From Apophysomyces variabilis (Eukaryota; Mucoromycota; Mucoromycetes; Mucorales; Mucoraceae): a stretch of DNA of 64,000 nt. The notes under the pieces were generated by a model. It saw nothing but the letters and a program-made list of their open reading frames with translations, was not told where the DNA came from and did no database searches. The translations under genes and the position numbers were made by a program. Position 1 is the first letter of the stretch; every line of letters begins with the position of its first letter. The stretch spans positions 62,001-126,000 of the forward strand of contig MZZL01000403.1 in assembly GCA_002749535.1 (NCBI GenBank). Reading direction: 5' to 3'. Positions 12,312 through 24,900 of the stretch are shown here, piece by piece.

Positions 12312-14457
12312 GGAGGCAGCGATGTATGAATGATGAGGAGAATGTTGGAATAGGAATGGGCGCGAGAAATGCCCGAGATGAAAGGAAAGGACTGAGTTGG
12401 GGACCTTTGCAAGAAAAAAAAATTACACCTTTTTTTTGCCTGCTTTGTGTAATTGATCTAATATGGGCTAACCACACGTGACGCTTAAGTGTCTCTGGAT
12501 CCACAGTGAACAAACTCTCTGAGTGCAAAACATTGTATGCTACCTTATTGGTCCCAGAAGTATCAGTGCATTATTCTTATCTGTTCTATTTTCTATGCTT
12601 GAATTCGAAAAAAAGTGTGGAAATAGATTAGGCTTTCGTCAGAAGAGATAGCACAATAACGAGAAAATTAAATGAAACTGATCTAAAGCCCAAGTGCAAA
12701 GAGTACATACGTATTTAGTTACTCTGAAACTCTAACAATAACAACATCTTGCGTAACCCATTCCAAAACATAGCAGCTGTTTCAATTTACAAAAAGTCAA
12801 AGCATATGTTGTAAATATCGTGCTCTCTGTGTGCTGCTAGAGTGCTTACGGTTTCCTATTCCAATGTGAATCGGAGTTTCATGGTAACACAGTATAAGAG
12901 AGAAGATCATAGACCATGAGGCAGGAAATTGAAGAGAGACAAGAAAGGGAGAGCATAATCTACAGGATGCACAAAAACCACTTCAAAAGAAGTACTCTCA
13001 AATTATGGAATATACTTGGATCTCCTGCAATGGCATGTCAATATAGGAGAGCTATAATCACAGCCCTGAAGACCATAGGACGTTTAGGAAAAATGCGAAC
13101 GTAAGCTATGTTCAACAGATGTATACCTAGATTTCTAATGTCTCCGTTTGTAGATAATTATAGAAAAACAAAAACAAAGCGAGGAAGACTTCGGCTTAAT
13201 ATGCGTTACTTACCATTTCATTTGAAATGCCCGTACTCGTGCCGCAGACGCAGCACTTCCCAATGGAGCAGTATCGTCGTTCTTTGAAAGAAGAGACTTT
13301 CCTCTCTTTGTCTTGCAACCTTTAAGCAAAATCGATGACGGAGATTTTCGGGCTTTCCTCCCACAATGCCATGGCAAGTTGCAAGAAACGGATGTGAAAA
13401 TTTTCATAGCGTATGCAATCCTGGCGAATACCTGGTTTAGTTTGATAAATCGCGCCGTAAATATGATATCAGGCTAATAGAAGAGGAGCGTAGATCAGAG
13501 AATGCTCGCTAATAAGGTGAGTTGCGCATATGCTATCTATCGGAAACAGTACGAAGTCCTTCATTCATATGGTATTAACAAGAAGACACACGAGATTCCA
13601 GATTTCCAGTATGTTGACAGCTACAGTAATAGATATTTCGGTTAACTGGATTCTAAACTTAAAGTTGACAAAGGATACCGTCGAAGACAATTCGTTGTTG
13701 TCCATAAATCCACAAAAAGCCCAATAAAAATTGTGCGCTTTACATTCTCCTCATGCATCAAAGGAGCAGAAAGTTTAGAAATGCAGATATAACAAGAAAT
13801 AGGGGATTAGAAAATGTTGGGCATTCCATCTTGCGATTGTATTCTATTAGGCTCAGTTCAACAATGATACTGTTTGGCTTGTAGTATTTCGGTTATCAAG
13901 AATAAAATAACAGGTGGATATTGTACCCTATTAAGCAGCAGATTGCCCCTCTGTGTGTAAAAATGTAACTATAGATAGGGCCTACACCAGCTAGAAAACG
14001 ATCAATATTGTCTGCACTTCCTAGAAGATCATGGTGTCTTTTCGCTGCCAGATATACAGATGAAAGTCAAGCTGCACAGATCCATACCAAATTAACAAAT
14101 CAAGGCTATTTAAACCGCAGAATATTTGCAAGTATCTTTCTTCCTACATGAACAAGCACTGGTGTGCAAAAATGAAGCGTTGTTGGCACAATCTGAGAGA
14201 AGCTAGACGGCTAATATCAGGATTTCCACGCAGGTAATACGATCAATGTTAGGTGTTGTATTACAGCGATGATAGATATAGTGAAACTGACTTGGAAACG
14301 TCCAAAGCAAGTAGTCAGCACAATATCACATAATTCAAATTGCCCTCGTCCCTTTTTGCCAGGACTTTCAGAAGACAAGGTTCTTAGACATTTCCAATGG
14401 CTCATGCAAGATCTTGTCTTACTGGGCCCGTTTTTATGTTTTATTATAGCTGTAGTG
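12312..14457. other. Gene-poor 2.1 kb
   Basis: No confident gene. A minus-strand ATG ORF at 13407-13210 is basic and Ser/Lys-rich and runs into a canonical GTAAGT donor, which could mark the first exon of a small gene. I could not find a matching second exon. A plus-strand ORF at 12916-13104 has no recognisable domain. Confidence 0.4.
13210..13407 (-). CDS. Possible first exon of a small hypothetical gene
   Basis: An ATG ORF of about 65 codons starts MKIFTSVSCNL and is rich in Lys, Ser and Ala. Its last codons are followed by GTAAGT, a good fungal 5' splice site. No downstream exon with a sensible phase was recognised and no family was recognised. It may equally be chance. Confidence 0.2.
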   Translation of the reverse strand: MKIFTSVSCNLPWHCGRKARKSPSSILLKGCKTKRGKSLLSKNDDTAPLGSAASAARVRAFQMKW

Positions 14458-15081
14458 TTAGCTGTAATGCTCGTTTACATGATGATTGATTGCTGGGTCA
14501 TCGCCTTCGATCGTTTTATGGCAGACCGGACAATCCACCTTGCGTACGGAGCCACTCTTTAACCATGTCCGAGCATCCACAGGAGGGTGCTTCGCTTGGG
14601 GTGAGACAGTTTGACCAAAAGTTGCAGGAATATAGAAATTATTAGGATCGTATTGTTGATGTAGGCTTGGTTGCATAGGCTGGGATGTATAAAAAGAAGG
14701 TTGTAGTGATGGCTGCAACGGTTGCTGTAATGACTGTAGCTGTGAAAACTGTTGCTGTGGTGGGAATGATTGCTGTTGTTGCTGGTGGAATAGTGGTTGT
14801 TGTTGCGGTTGCTGGGGCTGTTGATAAGGCACATTAGTCAACGGTTGTTGATACATCACTTGTGTCGGTTGCGCATACGGTTGTTGTTGTTGTGGTTGTG
14901 GTTGCTGTTGCGGTTGCGGTTGCTGTTGCGATGGTTGAAATCCGAAACCCCCATAGCCAGTATTGCTGTTGATGTTTCCGTAGCCAGTAGGAGACGTATA
15001 ATTCGCTTGTGGATACACAGGTTGTGTATTCTGCTGTGAATGGCCGTGAAATTCTTGTGCACGGAATGGATTGTGATCCAT
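14458..15081 (-). CDS. Gln-rich protein with C-terminal CxxC...HxxxH zinc finger
   Basis: The first in-frame ATG at 15081 gives about 207 aa starting MDHNPFRAQE, with an NPF motif of the kind bound by EH domains. The middle (about residues 50-140) is low-complexity and dominated by Gln, Pro and Tyr. The last roughly 35 residues are well ordered: WLKSGSVRKVDCPVCHKTIEG, then HHVNEH and the stop. Two Cys and two His are spaced like a UBZ/Rad18-type or C2H2 finger. The function is not known. Binding of ubiquitin or an endocytic role through NPF would fit, but this is inference. The ORF stays open upstream without an ATG, so a further 5' exon is possible. Confidence 0.65.
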   Translation of the reverse strand: MDHNPFRAQEFHGHSQQNTQPVYPQANYTSPTGYGNINSNTGYGGFGFQPSQQQPQPQQQPQPQQQQPYAQPTQVMYQQPLTNVPYQQPQQPQQQPLFHQQQQQSFPPQQQFSQLQSLQQPLQPSLQPSFYTSQPMQPSLHQQYDPNNFYIPATFGQTVSPQAKHPPVDARTWLKSGSVRKVDCPVCHKTIEGDDPAINHHVNEHYS

Positions 15082-16134
15082 GAGTGGCAAGGGTGATAAA
15101 GTCCTTGGGATATCTTTTAGGCTCACAGGGCATGTGGTTCTTTTGTCCCCTCTTTTTTAAAATGCCGCCATCCAATCTTGCTCAGCAACCTTGTCTCCTT
15201 CGAATCAGATTAGTTAGGGCTCAGTTCAAAATCGATGGACTCCCCAAAAAGTACAGTTGGAAAATTAATAGAGAAAAGTTTAACAGTTCATTTCGCCAAA
15301 ATTTGAAGAGGATAATGAGCAGAAGCTGTTGTTCTCAGTATTGAAATACAGACACTAGCTATAGTATTCCAAATTAAGGTCTACCTAGATAGCGTATACT
15401 GTACCGACTATGGTCAAAAGCTATGTTTAGTACCTTTATGGAAACTAGCGAACTTTGCAAAATATCAATTACATGGGCTGGTATTAGCAGAGATCCACTG
15501 TTGAATTGGGCTATTGGTTGTTGATGATACTAAATACTTTTTAGTGCCTTCACTTTATAATACGGCATGTTGTGAATGATGCCTTTGATGTGCTTCAAAA
15601 CATCATAAGAAGGATGACATAAAGATTACTTTACTAAGATAGGAGAGCATCTTATGGTTCCGGTTCGAACTTTTGGGCAAGAAGCCGACCTTGCCATTTC
15701 TGTTATTTTCAATGTCACGATCGCATAAGTTGAATTATCTGTCCAGTGACTCTAGTGATCTCTGTGGATATGCTTGAGTTTCAAACTTCAATAGCAATTG
15801 AAACCTATTCGAGGCTATTCCCAACTTTCAGTAGCCGGCGACCGTTAGTGTTGGCGCAGGCGCATTTACTGCAGGTCAGCATTGTTGGCAAGGAGGAATA
15901 GGGCCTCTTCATAGGTCGCGTTTCACTGTAGCTGAGGCGCGGGAATATTTCATGCAATAATTTTTTAGTATATATGCCGCGCGCGCTGTAGGGTAGGACC
16001 TGAAACTGGATAGCAAAGCAACAAGCGAGAGCGAATTTCATAGTCCGCCATTGTAATGACGCAAAGAGTAATAATATTTGTCGGTCCCTCTTTGCATCTG
16101 GTTGATCCCTTTTTGTTTCTCACCACGTTTTACA
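15082..16134. other. Divergent intergenic region
   Basis: About 1 kb between the Gln-rich gene (minus) and the HMG-box gene (plus). It should carry both promoters. A minus-strand ORF at 15805-16041 has no recognisable domain. Confidence 0.4.
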
Positions 16135-17099
16135 ATGGCACTGATTCAATCATTTGCGAAACTTTCGCTTCAAACACCTAAAGCAGTCGTTTGCCGCACA
16201 TATGTAGCGGCACGAAACCTGAACCCTAGGAAATTCCGTAGCAGTAAGTTCTTTTATCTATGGGAACCATACAATGTAAACCAACGCGCTTTTTCATTTT
16301 CTTCCTTTGTTCACTCTTAGTCCTTGCCGAAGTTCCCATCAGACCTCGCTCAGGATGGCAGGTATTCATGTGTGAGCATATTGGCCAATATAAGACAGAC
16401 GATGGAAGACTGGATCCTCAACGTGGTACGCACGTGCTTGCAGAGAAGTGGGAAAACTTTTCAGATGCGGAAAAACAGGTATATTTGAAGAAAGAGGAAA
16501 ATATATAAGCGAATCAAATTCAATGGATGACCGCTGTGTTGACCGTTGACGGGTTTAGCAATGGCAAGACAAGTACAAAGCCGGTGTAGCAGCTCATACC
16601 GAGGCATTGAAAAAAGCGCTGGAGAACGCTACACCTCAACAATTCCATGACGAGAATGTGCTGAGAAAGAAATACAAGTTACCACTTCTCAAGGATCCCA
16701 AGGCTCCTAAACGACCCCTCAATTCGTTTTTGCTCTTCATGAGCCATTTGCGTGAGACACGCCCAGATGAGTTTACCAAATTGTCGCAATTGGAACAGGC
16801 TATTTACGCAGGAAAGCAGTTCAAAGCCTTGACTGCTGAGCAAAGAAAGGTATGTGAGATAAGATGGGATATATTAAGTGGATTTGGAGCAAAAAAATTG
16901 AAGGTGCTCTCTATCATAGCCATTTGAAGATAAGGCTACAGAATTGAAGGATCAGTATCATAAGGAAATGGAACAGTATAAATCAAACATCCGACAAGCA
17001 GCCCCAGAAAAGTCAAAGAGAAACGCTTCCAGAAAAGATGCGACCAAAAAGAAATCTACCAAGGCTAAGTCTGCCGAGAAGTACGAACCTATTCCATAG
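16135..17099 (+). CDS. Mitochondrial two-HMG-box protein (TFAM/Abf2-like)
   Basis: This is probably a mitochondrial nucleoid protein that packages and maintains mtDNA. Four exons (16135-16243, 16321-16478, 16559-16849, 16920-17099) close in frame to 245 aa. Residues 1-30 form a basic, hydroxylated, acid-free presequence typical of mitochondrial import (MALIQSFAKLSLQTPKAV). HMG box 1 includes RPRSGWQVFMCEHI and LAEKWENFSDAEKQ. HMG box 2 has DPKAPKRPLNSFLLFMSHLR. The tail is Lys/Ser-rich (KDATKKKSTKAKS). The two-box layout and size match TFAM and Abf2. A nuclear HMGB protein would lack the presequence. Confidence 0.88.
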
Positions 17100-17962
17100 A
17101 AAATAATTCCTGTTACTGACACAATATAAACGTCAATATTTAGTTGTTGATAAATTAATGATGTGATATAAACTGCTTCTGTACTTCTAAGGAAGCAGCA
17201 AGTCCGTTACTGGATTTATATCTGTATGTGGGTGGCAAGTGATCGTCCGCTTTGTTGGTGAAATGTTTCCCATCGGATTGTCTTCATTACTTCGACGACA
17301 GTCTAGATCTCTTTTGCTGAGTTTAGCTATACACCCATGCGGAATATCTAGGGCATATTTAAAGTCTTCTTGGATCAATGATGCTTAGTTTGGGAAAGCG
17401 TTGACATGATTTGTCTTGTAATATTGGTCGTGATATGCACTATGTACAGAGTTTAAACGAGCCAGATGTGCTGATAGAGATGACTCTGTACACTCCCTTT
17501 AAATAGTAGAAGAGCAGCTAGCGATTAATCGATCCTATATAATGACAAAGTTCTTAAACTACGGGAAGGTTTAGTGAGTGTAGCAATCTTGCACTGACCA
17601 CCGTATTCCTTCTGTCAGCGGAAACCAGGACCTCACTGAGGCTGATGGGCGCAGTGAGTGAAAGAACAAGACACATTGATTCCGAGAGAAAGCTAGTATG
17701 GAAGGGGGAATTATTGCAGAGGGCTGGAAGTAGCACAACATCTGCTAGGCGCAAGAATATCTTGCGAAAGAGCGGATCTAAAGTGCGATATCGTTATTAC
17801 ATTCTGTTTAATTGAAATCCATCACCAAGTGAGAAATTTTCTCGTCGGATTAGCCAAAAAGTTACGATTTTTTCGCCCCCTCAATTACCCTCCGCTATTG
17901 ACTTTTCGGAGAAAACGATTTTTCTAAGGCACTTCCTTTTCCTTCAATATTGTCCAGTAGAT
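17100..17962. other. Intergenic, no gene seen
   Basis: Short minus-strand ORFs only (for example 17187-17378 and 17554-17754), none with a domain. Confidence 0.4.
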
Positions 17963-19084
17963 ATGTTCAAGAGCAACAGCTCCAACCTTGCCTGGGACAA
18001 AGGCATGCTACACAACAGTAGTATCGAGTAGGTGCGCGAGTTGCAATTGTAGATCCCGATCCCGTCACATAGTTTTAATTTTCTTCAGCAGTCATATATT
18101 CTCCGATTGACGAGATATTACACAAAACTGACGTACAATTTGCTGCGGTTTTGCCGCAATTCTTTCTTTCTTCCTCGTCTTTTTCATCATAACTGATCAT
18201 CAGACACCAACGGCGTTAACTTTCCCGTAAAGAATCTCAAAAAAAATCGCACTACGGATTGAAGGCTGACAGAACAGAAATGGAAGCAGAGTTGAAAATG
18301 CCGGCGCCTGTTGGCCAGTGATAACAACAATAATGGAAACGCGTTCCTACCAACGTCTTCCACAGGAACCATCAAGGCACCATGCGAAACAGATGTCCTG
18401 GGGAAGAAGCATGCCTTGGATGTCAATGTAGGCCTAGTTAAACAGCTTGTCATCAACCCGAAAGGGGAGATACCTGATGGCGTTGTTACTGCCATCTACA
18501 CTTCCCTTAGTAATCTCTGCGGCCTGGTGATTAACAAGCTGCTGACCGGCCTCAATGCAAGCCAAGGCCGTGCTGACATCTACTGGAAGGACATGCCTTC
18601 CTGGTTAAAGGAAGAGGCCATCGACAACCTCGAGAGGATGGTCCTTGCTAAATACAAGGTGCCGTTGAACCAACGCGAAGGTCAGGGGCGTCACAGTACT
18701 TTCTGCGAAAGCATTGGTACAACCGTACCATGGTGAAAAGCCGAGACGCAGCCATTTCTACTGCAAGCACCGAGAGCACTGGTGCTGCTGAAGCAAGTGA
18801 AGCTTCTGCAAGGTAAGTTATATACTAAGTACTTGTCATTGTAAAGTCTTACTTATATTATCTGGAAGTAGTGTGCAGCAAGCTTCACCCAGTACGCAGG
18901 CAAGAGGGGAAACAATATCTCCCAGCGACGCTTCTCAGTTAGTGTTATTTGCCAGTCTAAGCGACTTAAACTTATACTGTTTTTATATGTTTGCAGCTCG
19001 GACGAGGGTGCGAGGCGACCACAGAAGAAGAGGGGACAAATCCCTCGAACCATTCGGCTTGTGAACAAGCGTAGAAAAGCTTAG
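17963..19084 (+). CDS. Orphan protein with basic C-terminus
   Basis: I do not recognise a family. The best model starts at ATG 17963 (MFKSNSSNLAWDKGML). It splices 18028-18318 (GTAGGT...GGCCAG) into an Asn-rich stretch and then an ordered region with IPDGVVTAIYTSLSNLCGLV and DMPSWLKEEAIDNLERMVLA. Near 18687 the frame must change to read YFLRKHWYNRTMVKSRDAA. This needs either a 38-nt intron (about 18659-18696) or a one-base indel in the GGGG run. Two further GT-AG introns (from about 18813 and 18938) are well formed and join an Ser/Ala-rich part to a basic tail RPQKKRGQIPRTIRLVNK, which looks like a nuclear-localisation or nucleic-acid contact. The preserved splice sites argue for a working gene rather than a decayed one. 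Confidence 0.5.
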
Positions 19085-19911
19085 GAAAAAATAAAAACTA
19101 CTCTTTTCCCTGCTTTAACTTATACTGTCTTATTCGTTACAATGCATAATCAATAGAAACGGATACTAGAAGCTAGGAACAGGTGGAGAGAAAAGGGTAA
19201 CTAGGACGGGGATAGCTTCGTCGAGTTCGTCGGGTCTCCTTTAGCTAATGACGAATCCGACGAACCCGACGAAAAATTTCCCATAGGTTGATCACTCTTT
19301 TGATCCCAAGTATCTCCGTTTTTATTTTCCCTCTGCTTTGCACTGCTTGTTTGCAAATAGACAATTTTTATTAGTTCTTATCATATGTGTTGGGGAATGG
19401 GAGATATGGTTACATTAATGAATTATTGCCGGGATCGATGGAAATGTGAAGCTTTTATTGCAGGTCGATTAAGCCAAAGGTGCACGACTGCTCCTTGGGT
19501 CTTAGGTTATCTTCCCTTTTTATAATATGCTTTATTTTGAGCAACTCCGAATACGCAAGACTCGATATGAGCTGCTGTTTTTTCGAATGAAAGCATTGTT
19601 TTTTTTGTGCCATCACGTACGTTGACCTAGAGGAATTAAACTCTGTTTAATAGTCGTATTGAGCAATCCCTTGTATTAGATACTTTTATAACTGATTGTC
19701 GTAATGGAGTGTCTTCTCCGTAGCGGATCATAGAAACTCGGAGAAATTCATTGTTAAAGCAATTGAGCTGAGTGTTGGAAATCAATATCCTGCAGCGGAA
19801 CCAGAGCCAAACGAGTCACGTACGCTCGGTTGGCTTGTGATATGGACTTTGTTCCTGCCAAAACATCGAACGCATCTTTTCCCGCCCTTTTCCCCTTTCC
19901 TGGCCATCCTC
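19085..19911. other. Promoter-side intergenic region
   Basis: No gene. Around 19215-19275 there are several copies of a CGACGAA/TTCGTCG word in both orientations, which can fold as an imperfect hairpin just 3' of the orphan gene. It may be a terminator or 3' UTR structure. Confidence 0.35.
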
Positions 19912-21423
<1,512 letters not shown>

Positions 21424-21914
21424 GTCATGAGAAGCATGTGTAAAGCGATACCAACTTTGTTTCGTTATAATATAACTCCTCGGATTCTCTTAATCTTTGC
21501 TAGTTGGTTTTTTTAGCATCTTGTTGTGTTTTATATAATCACTTCTCTTTGTTACTTAGTTTGCGCATTTATTTGTCTTATGTTATAATGTGAATAAAAG
21601 ACGATTCGAGTATCTCTTTATGTTGATGTTTCCGTTGTAAGGATAGCTCCAAACGAGCCTTTTAACAAACAATGACTCTTCTTACTTACGATAGGGAAGC
21701 TTTATAGTTTTACTGGCAACAGATATGTTGTGGTCACCTGTTGAATTAAGGGAATTCACTAGTGTCTGGGGGACATTGAACGGGAAGCCCACTTATGGGA
21801 TATGCTCGGACCCTCTTTACTTGGAGCCGAGGGCACATGATTGAAAAATGACGTATTAATTAAAGAACGGCTCCCAATTCCTTCATCGCTCTTCTTTTCG
21901 CTTTCACACGTTCC
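21424..21914. other. Intergenic between kinase and NTE1
   Basis: About 490 bp between two genes on the same strand. It should hold the kinase 3' UTR and the NTE1 promoter. No ORF of note. Confidence 0.4.
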
Positions 21915-24900
21915 ATGGAGACACGGGCTTCATTGGCGTCCTTTCCGCCATTGGCTTCTGAATCAGCTGCGTTCAGCATGCAAGGTGAAGTGCGTCAACA
22001 CGGTTCAACACTGGGAACAGTGGTTGGTATCCTATCTTCAATACTGCTAAAAATTGTTGGATTTGCTACGATCTCCATACCGCTTTTCTTTTACCGGATC
22101 TTGACATGGTCATTCACACTTCATCTGAATTTCTCCTCTTTATTGGTGATACTTGCTTTTATAGCTACGGCTGCTTACTTGGTCGTACGCTATCGCTTCT
22201 TGACAAAATATTCTCGTTTGAAACCTATCCAACCTCCCAAGGTTACATCCTCTTTCGATCTTCACCCTGATCAATCCGAGGATGCAGGTTATTCAAAGCC
22301 TGGCTTCAAAAACTATCCAGATGAGTTCCTATCGGCCTTCCTTTCGTCTATCAAAATTTTTGGCTACTTGGAACAACCCGTCTTCCATGAGCTGGCACGC
22401 CATTTGCAGACGAAGAAACTTCTAGCAGGTGACACCCTTTTTAGAAATCCCGATCAAGAGCGATCGTTTTATATTGTCGTTGATGGCCACGTGCAAATGT
22501 ATGTCAAACCTGAGAACGACGATGAAAACGACGAAGATTTGCTAAACGACGAGCAGTGGCCGGAGGACGATGAACGGCCCCATGAGAACTTTAGAAATTA
22601 CACCCTTATTAATGAAGTTGGAGCCGGCGGCACATTATCGAGCTTGTTCACCATTCTGTCTATCTTTCGCGAAAGTTTTCATAGAAGCGAAGAAAGAGAG
22701 AAGCTGCGAAAAAGAACAGCCAAAATGCGTACCTCTAGATCTGCACAAACCTCACTAGGCCCTGAGCTAGCAGCCCTGTCTAGTACAACAGGAACGGAGA
22801 TGAGTCGAGAAGCTTCACGTGAAGGTTGGCGTCATGTATTTCCTAACCTTGAAACACAAATGGATGGCACCGTTTCACCAGTGGTTAGCGATGATCTAAG
22901 TAGACGTCCTTCCGGTGTGAGCGCCTCTGGGCGTACTGGAAAACGAAACAAGACGAGTATGCAGGAGGTCACAGCACCACAGGATGCTGACTTATCTGTT
23001 AAATCGGAAGGCGCTTCATCTGATGCGGAGTATAATGATGTCTCCTGCGAAAGAAAAGTACCAGGTGTACCCTCTACGATGCGAGTCCCTTCGAAACCAT
23101 ATGTAATGACTCAGCAAGCTCGTCGTCAATATCGTTCTGTGCATCCAAACATCATCGCCTGCGCAACCGTGGATACTACACTGGCTGTGATCCCGGAAGA
23201 AGCCTTCCATAAGCTAACGCAAAAGTTCCCTAAGGCTGCTGCTCATATCGTACAAGTGATCGTGACACGGTTCCAGAGAGTTACATTAATGACAAGCCAT
23301 CGATATCTTGGGCTGACAGACGAGCTTTTACGACTAGAAAAACTGGTCAATGAGTCCGTTAGCGTGAATGGTCTGCCACAGGACTTCTTTGTTGCTGGTG
23401 GTATGGATAGACTGAGAAGAAAGTTCTCTCGGGATGACGAGTCTGCTACGGACAGAAGCAGCACAACAGGCCCGGCAGAGATTAGCCGAAGCGAAAGCTC
23501 TGGACTGATCAGAGCGATTGATATAATGGACCATTCTTCTACGCCGTCTTTGCACATGAAAGGCCCTGGTGCTGGTTCAATGGCACAAAGTCCACGATCC
23601 GGTTCAGTCATGCTCTCTTCCACACCATCAAAAAATCATCGTCAACGTAATTCTAGTTCTGTGAATGACGAAGAGTATAGTGTGGAAGACGACGAACACC
23701 TACGTGCCTCTGTTATGCGATGTATTGCCAAATCAGTTGGCATTAACATTGACACCAATACGAACGATTCGCCTTCGCCATATACCTTATCACCTGCAGC
23801 TCAGCGCCAACATCACTCCAGTACACCAGAAACATTCAGATCACGGAATTACTATCCTATGGACCTATTCTCACATGCTGGTACCGTAGACTCTAGCGCA
23901 TCGCCCTTGTTAGATCCATATAACGTTCCATATGATGATGACGTGGACGCAATATCCATTGTATCTTCAGTACAGTCAGGCAGTGATATTTTGAGTAACG
24001 ACCATACTAGATCGGACACCATCTCACCGGACGATGTGCAGATCCTCTATTTTCCAAAGGACGCAGTTCTGGTCAAGGAAGGCGAGCATACAAATGGCTT
24101 GTATTTCGTGATCGATGGCATGTTGGAAGCATCGATGATGCCGACAGACGGTGAAAGATTCCTAGGAGATTCATCAACGCCAAAAGAATTTAAGGGAGCC
24201 CGCCAAGAAAAATCCCGAAAACGAATGGATGACATGACTGTTGAGACCGACTATGGTAGCGAAAGGGGCCTTGAGTTTGGCCACAAACCATCTTCATCCT
24301 CGTCATCCCTGTCCTCTTTGACCTCAGCAGCTGCTAGCGCAACTGCAACAAACCCAAGTGCTGGAAAATCTGCAGCGACGCTTTTCACCCCGACAATGAC
24401 AGAGAAATACGGCGAGGTCGTGGCATCTACAGCTCCTGCAGGTCGATCACAAGCAAGCGATCAGAACGAAGAGAATGAGCGAAAGATTAAGAGACCGCTT
24501 TTTGTCATTAAACCTGGTGGTTTAGCTGGATATTTGGACGCTCTTACAGGATATCCCAGTTTTGTCGAGATGCGTGCCAAGACGGATACCTATGTTGGCT
24601 TCCTCTCCAAGAAGAAGTTAGATCGCCTTATCGATAGGCATCCTACGGTGATGCTAAAATTGGCAAAGCAGCTAGTTGGCATACTAAGTCCTTTACGTAA
24701 GTAAATTCTTTTCTTCGGATACAGAGTGGTTAAATCTTTATTTAAACAGTTCTCCATATCGATCTTTCATTGGAATGGATGCAAGTGAATGCCGGACAAA
24801 TCATTTGCAAAGAAGGTCAACCAAGTGAATCCATCTACATGGTTTTGCATGGACGTCTCCGTACAATAAGAGAAAGAAAAGAAGGAGAAATCGATATTCT

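Noticed and set aside
14269..14562. 97-aa plus-strand ORF with hydrophobic stretch
   Set aside because: It overlaps the 3' end of the minus-strand Gln-rich gene and has no domain; it is probably an antisense shadow.
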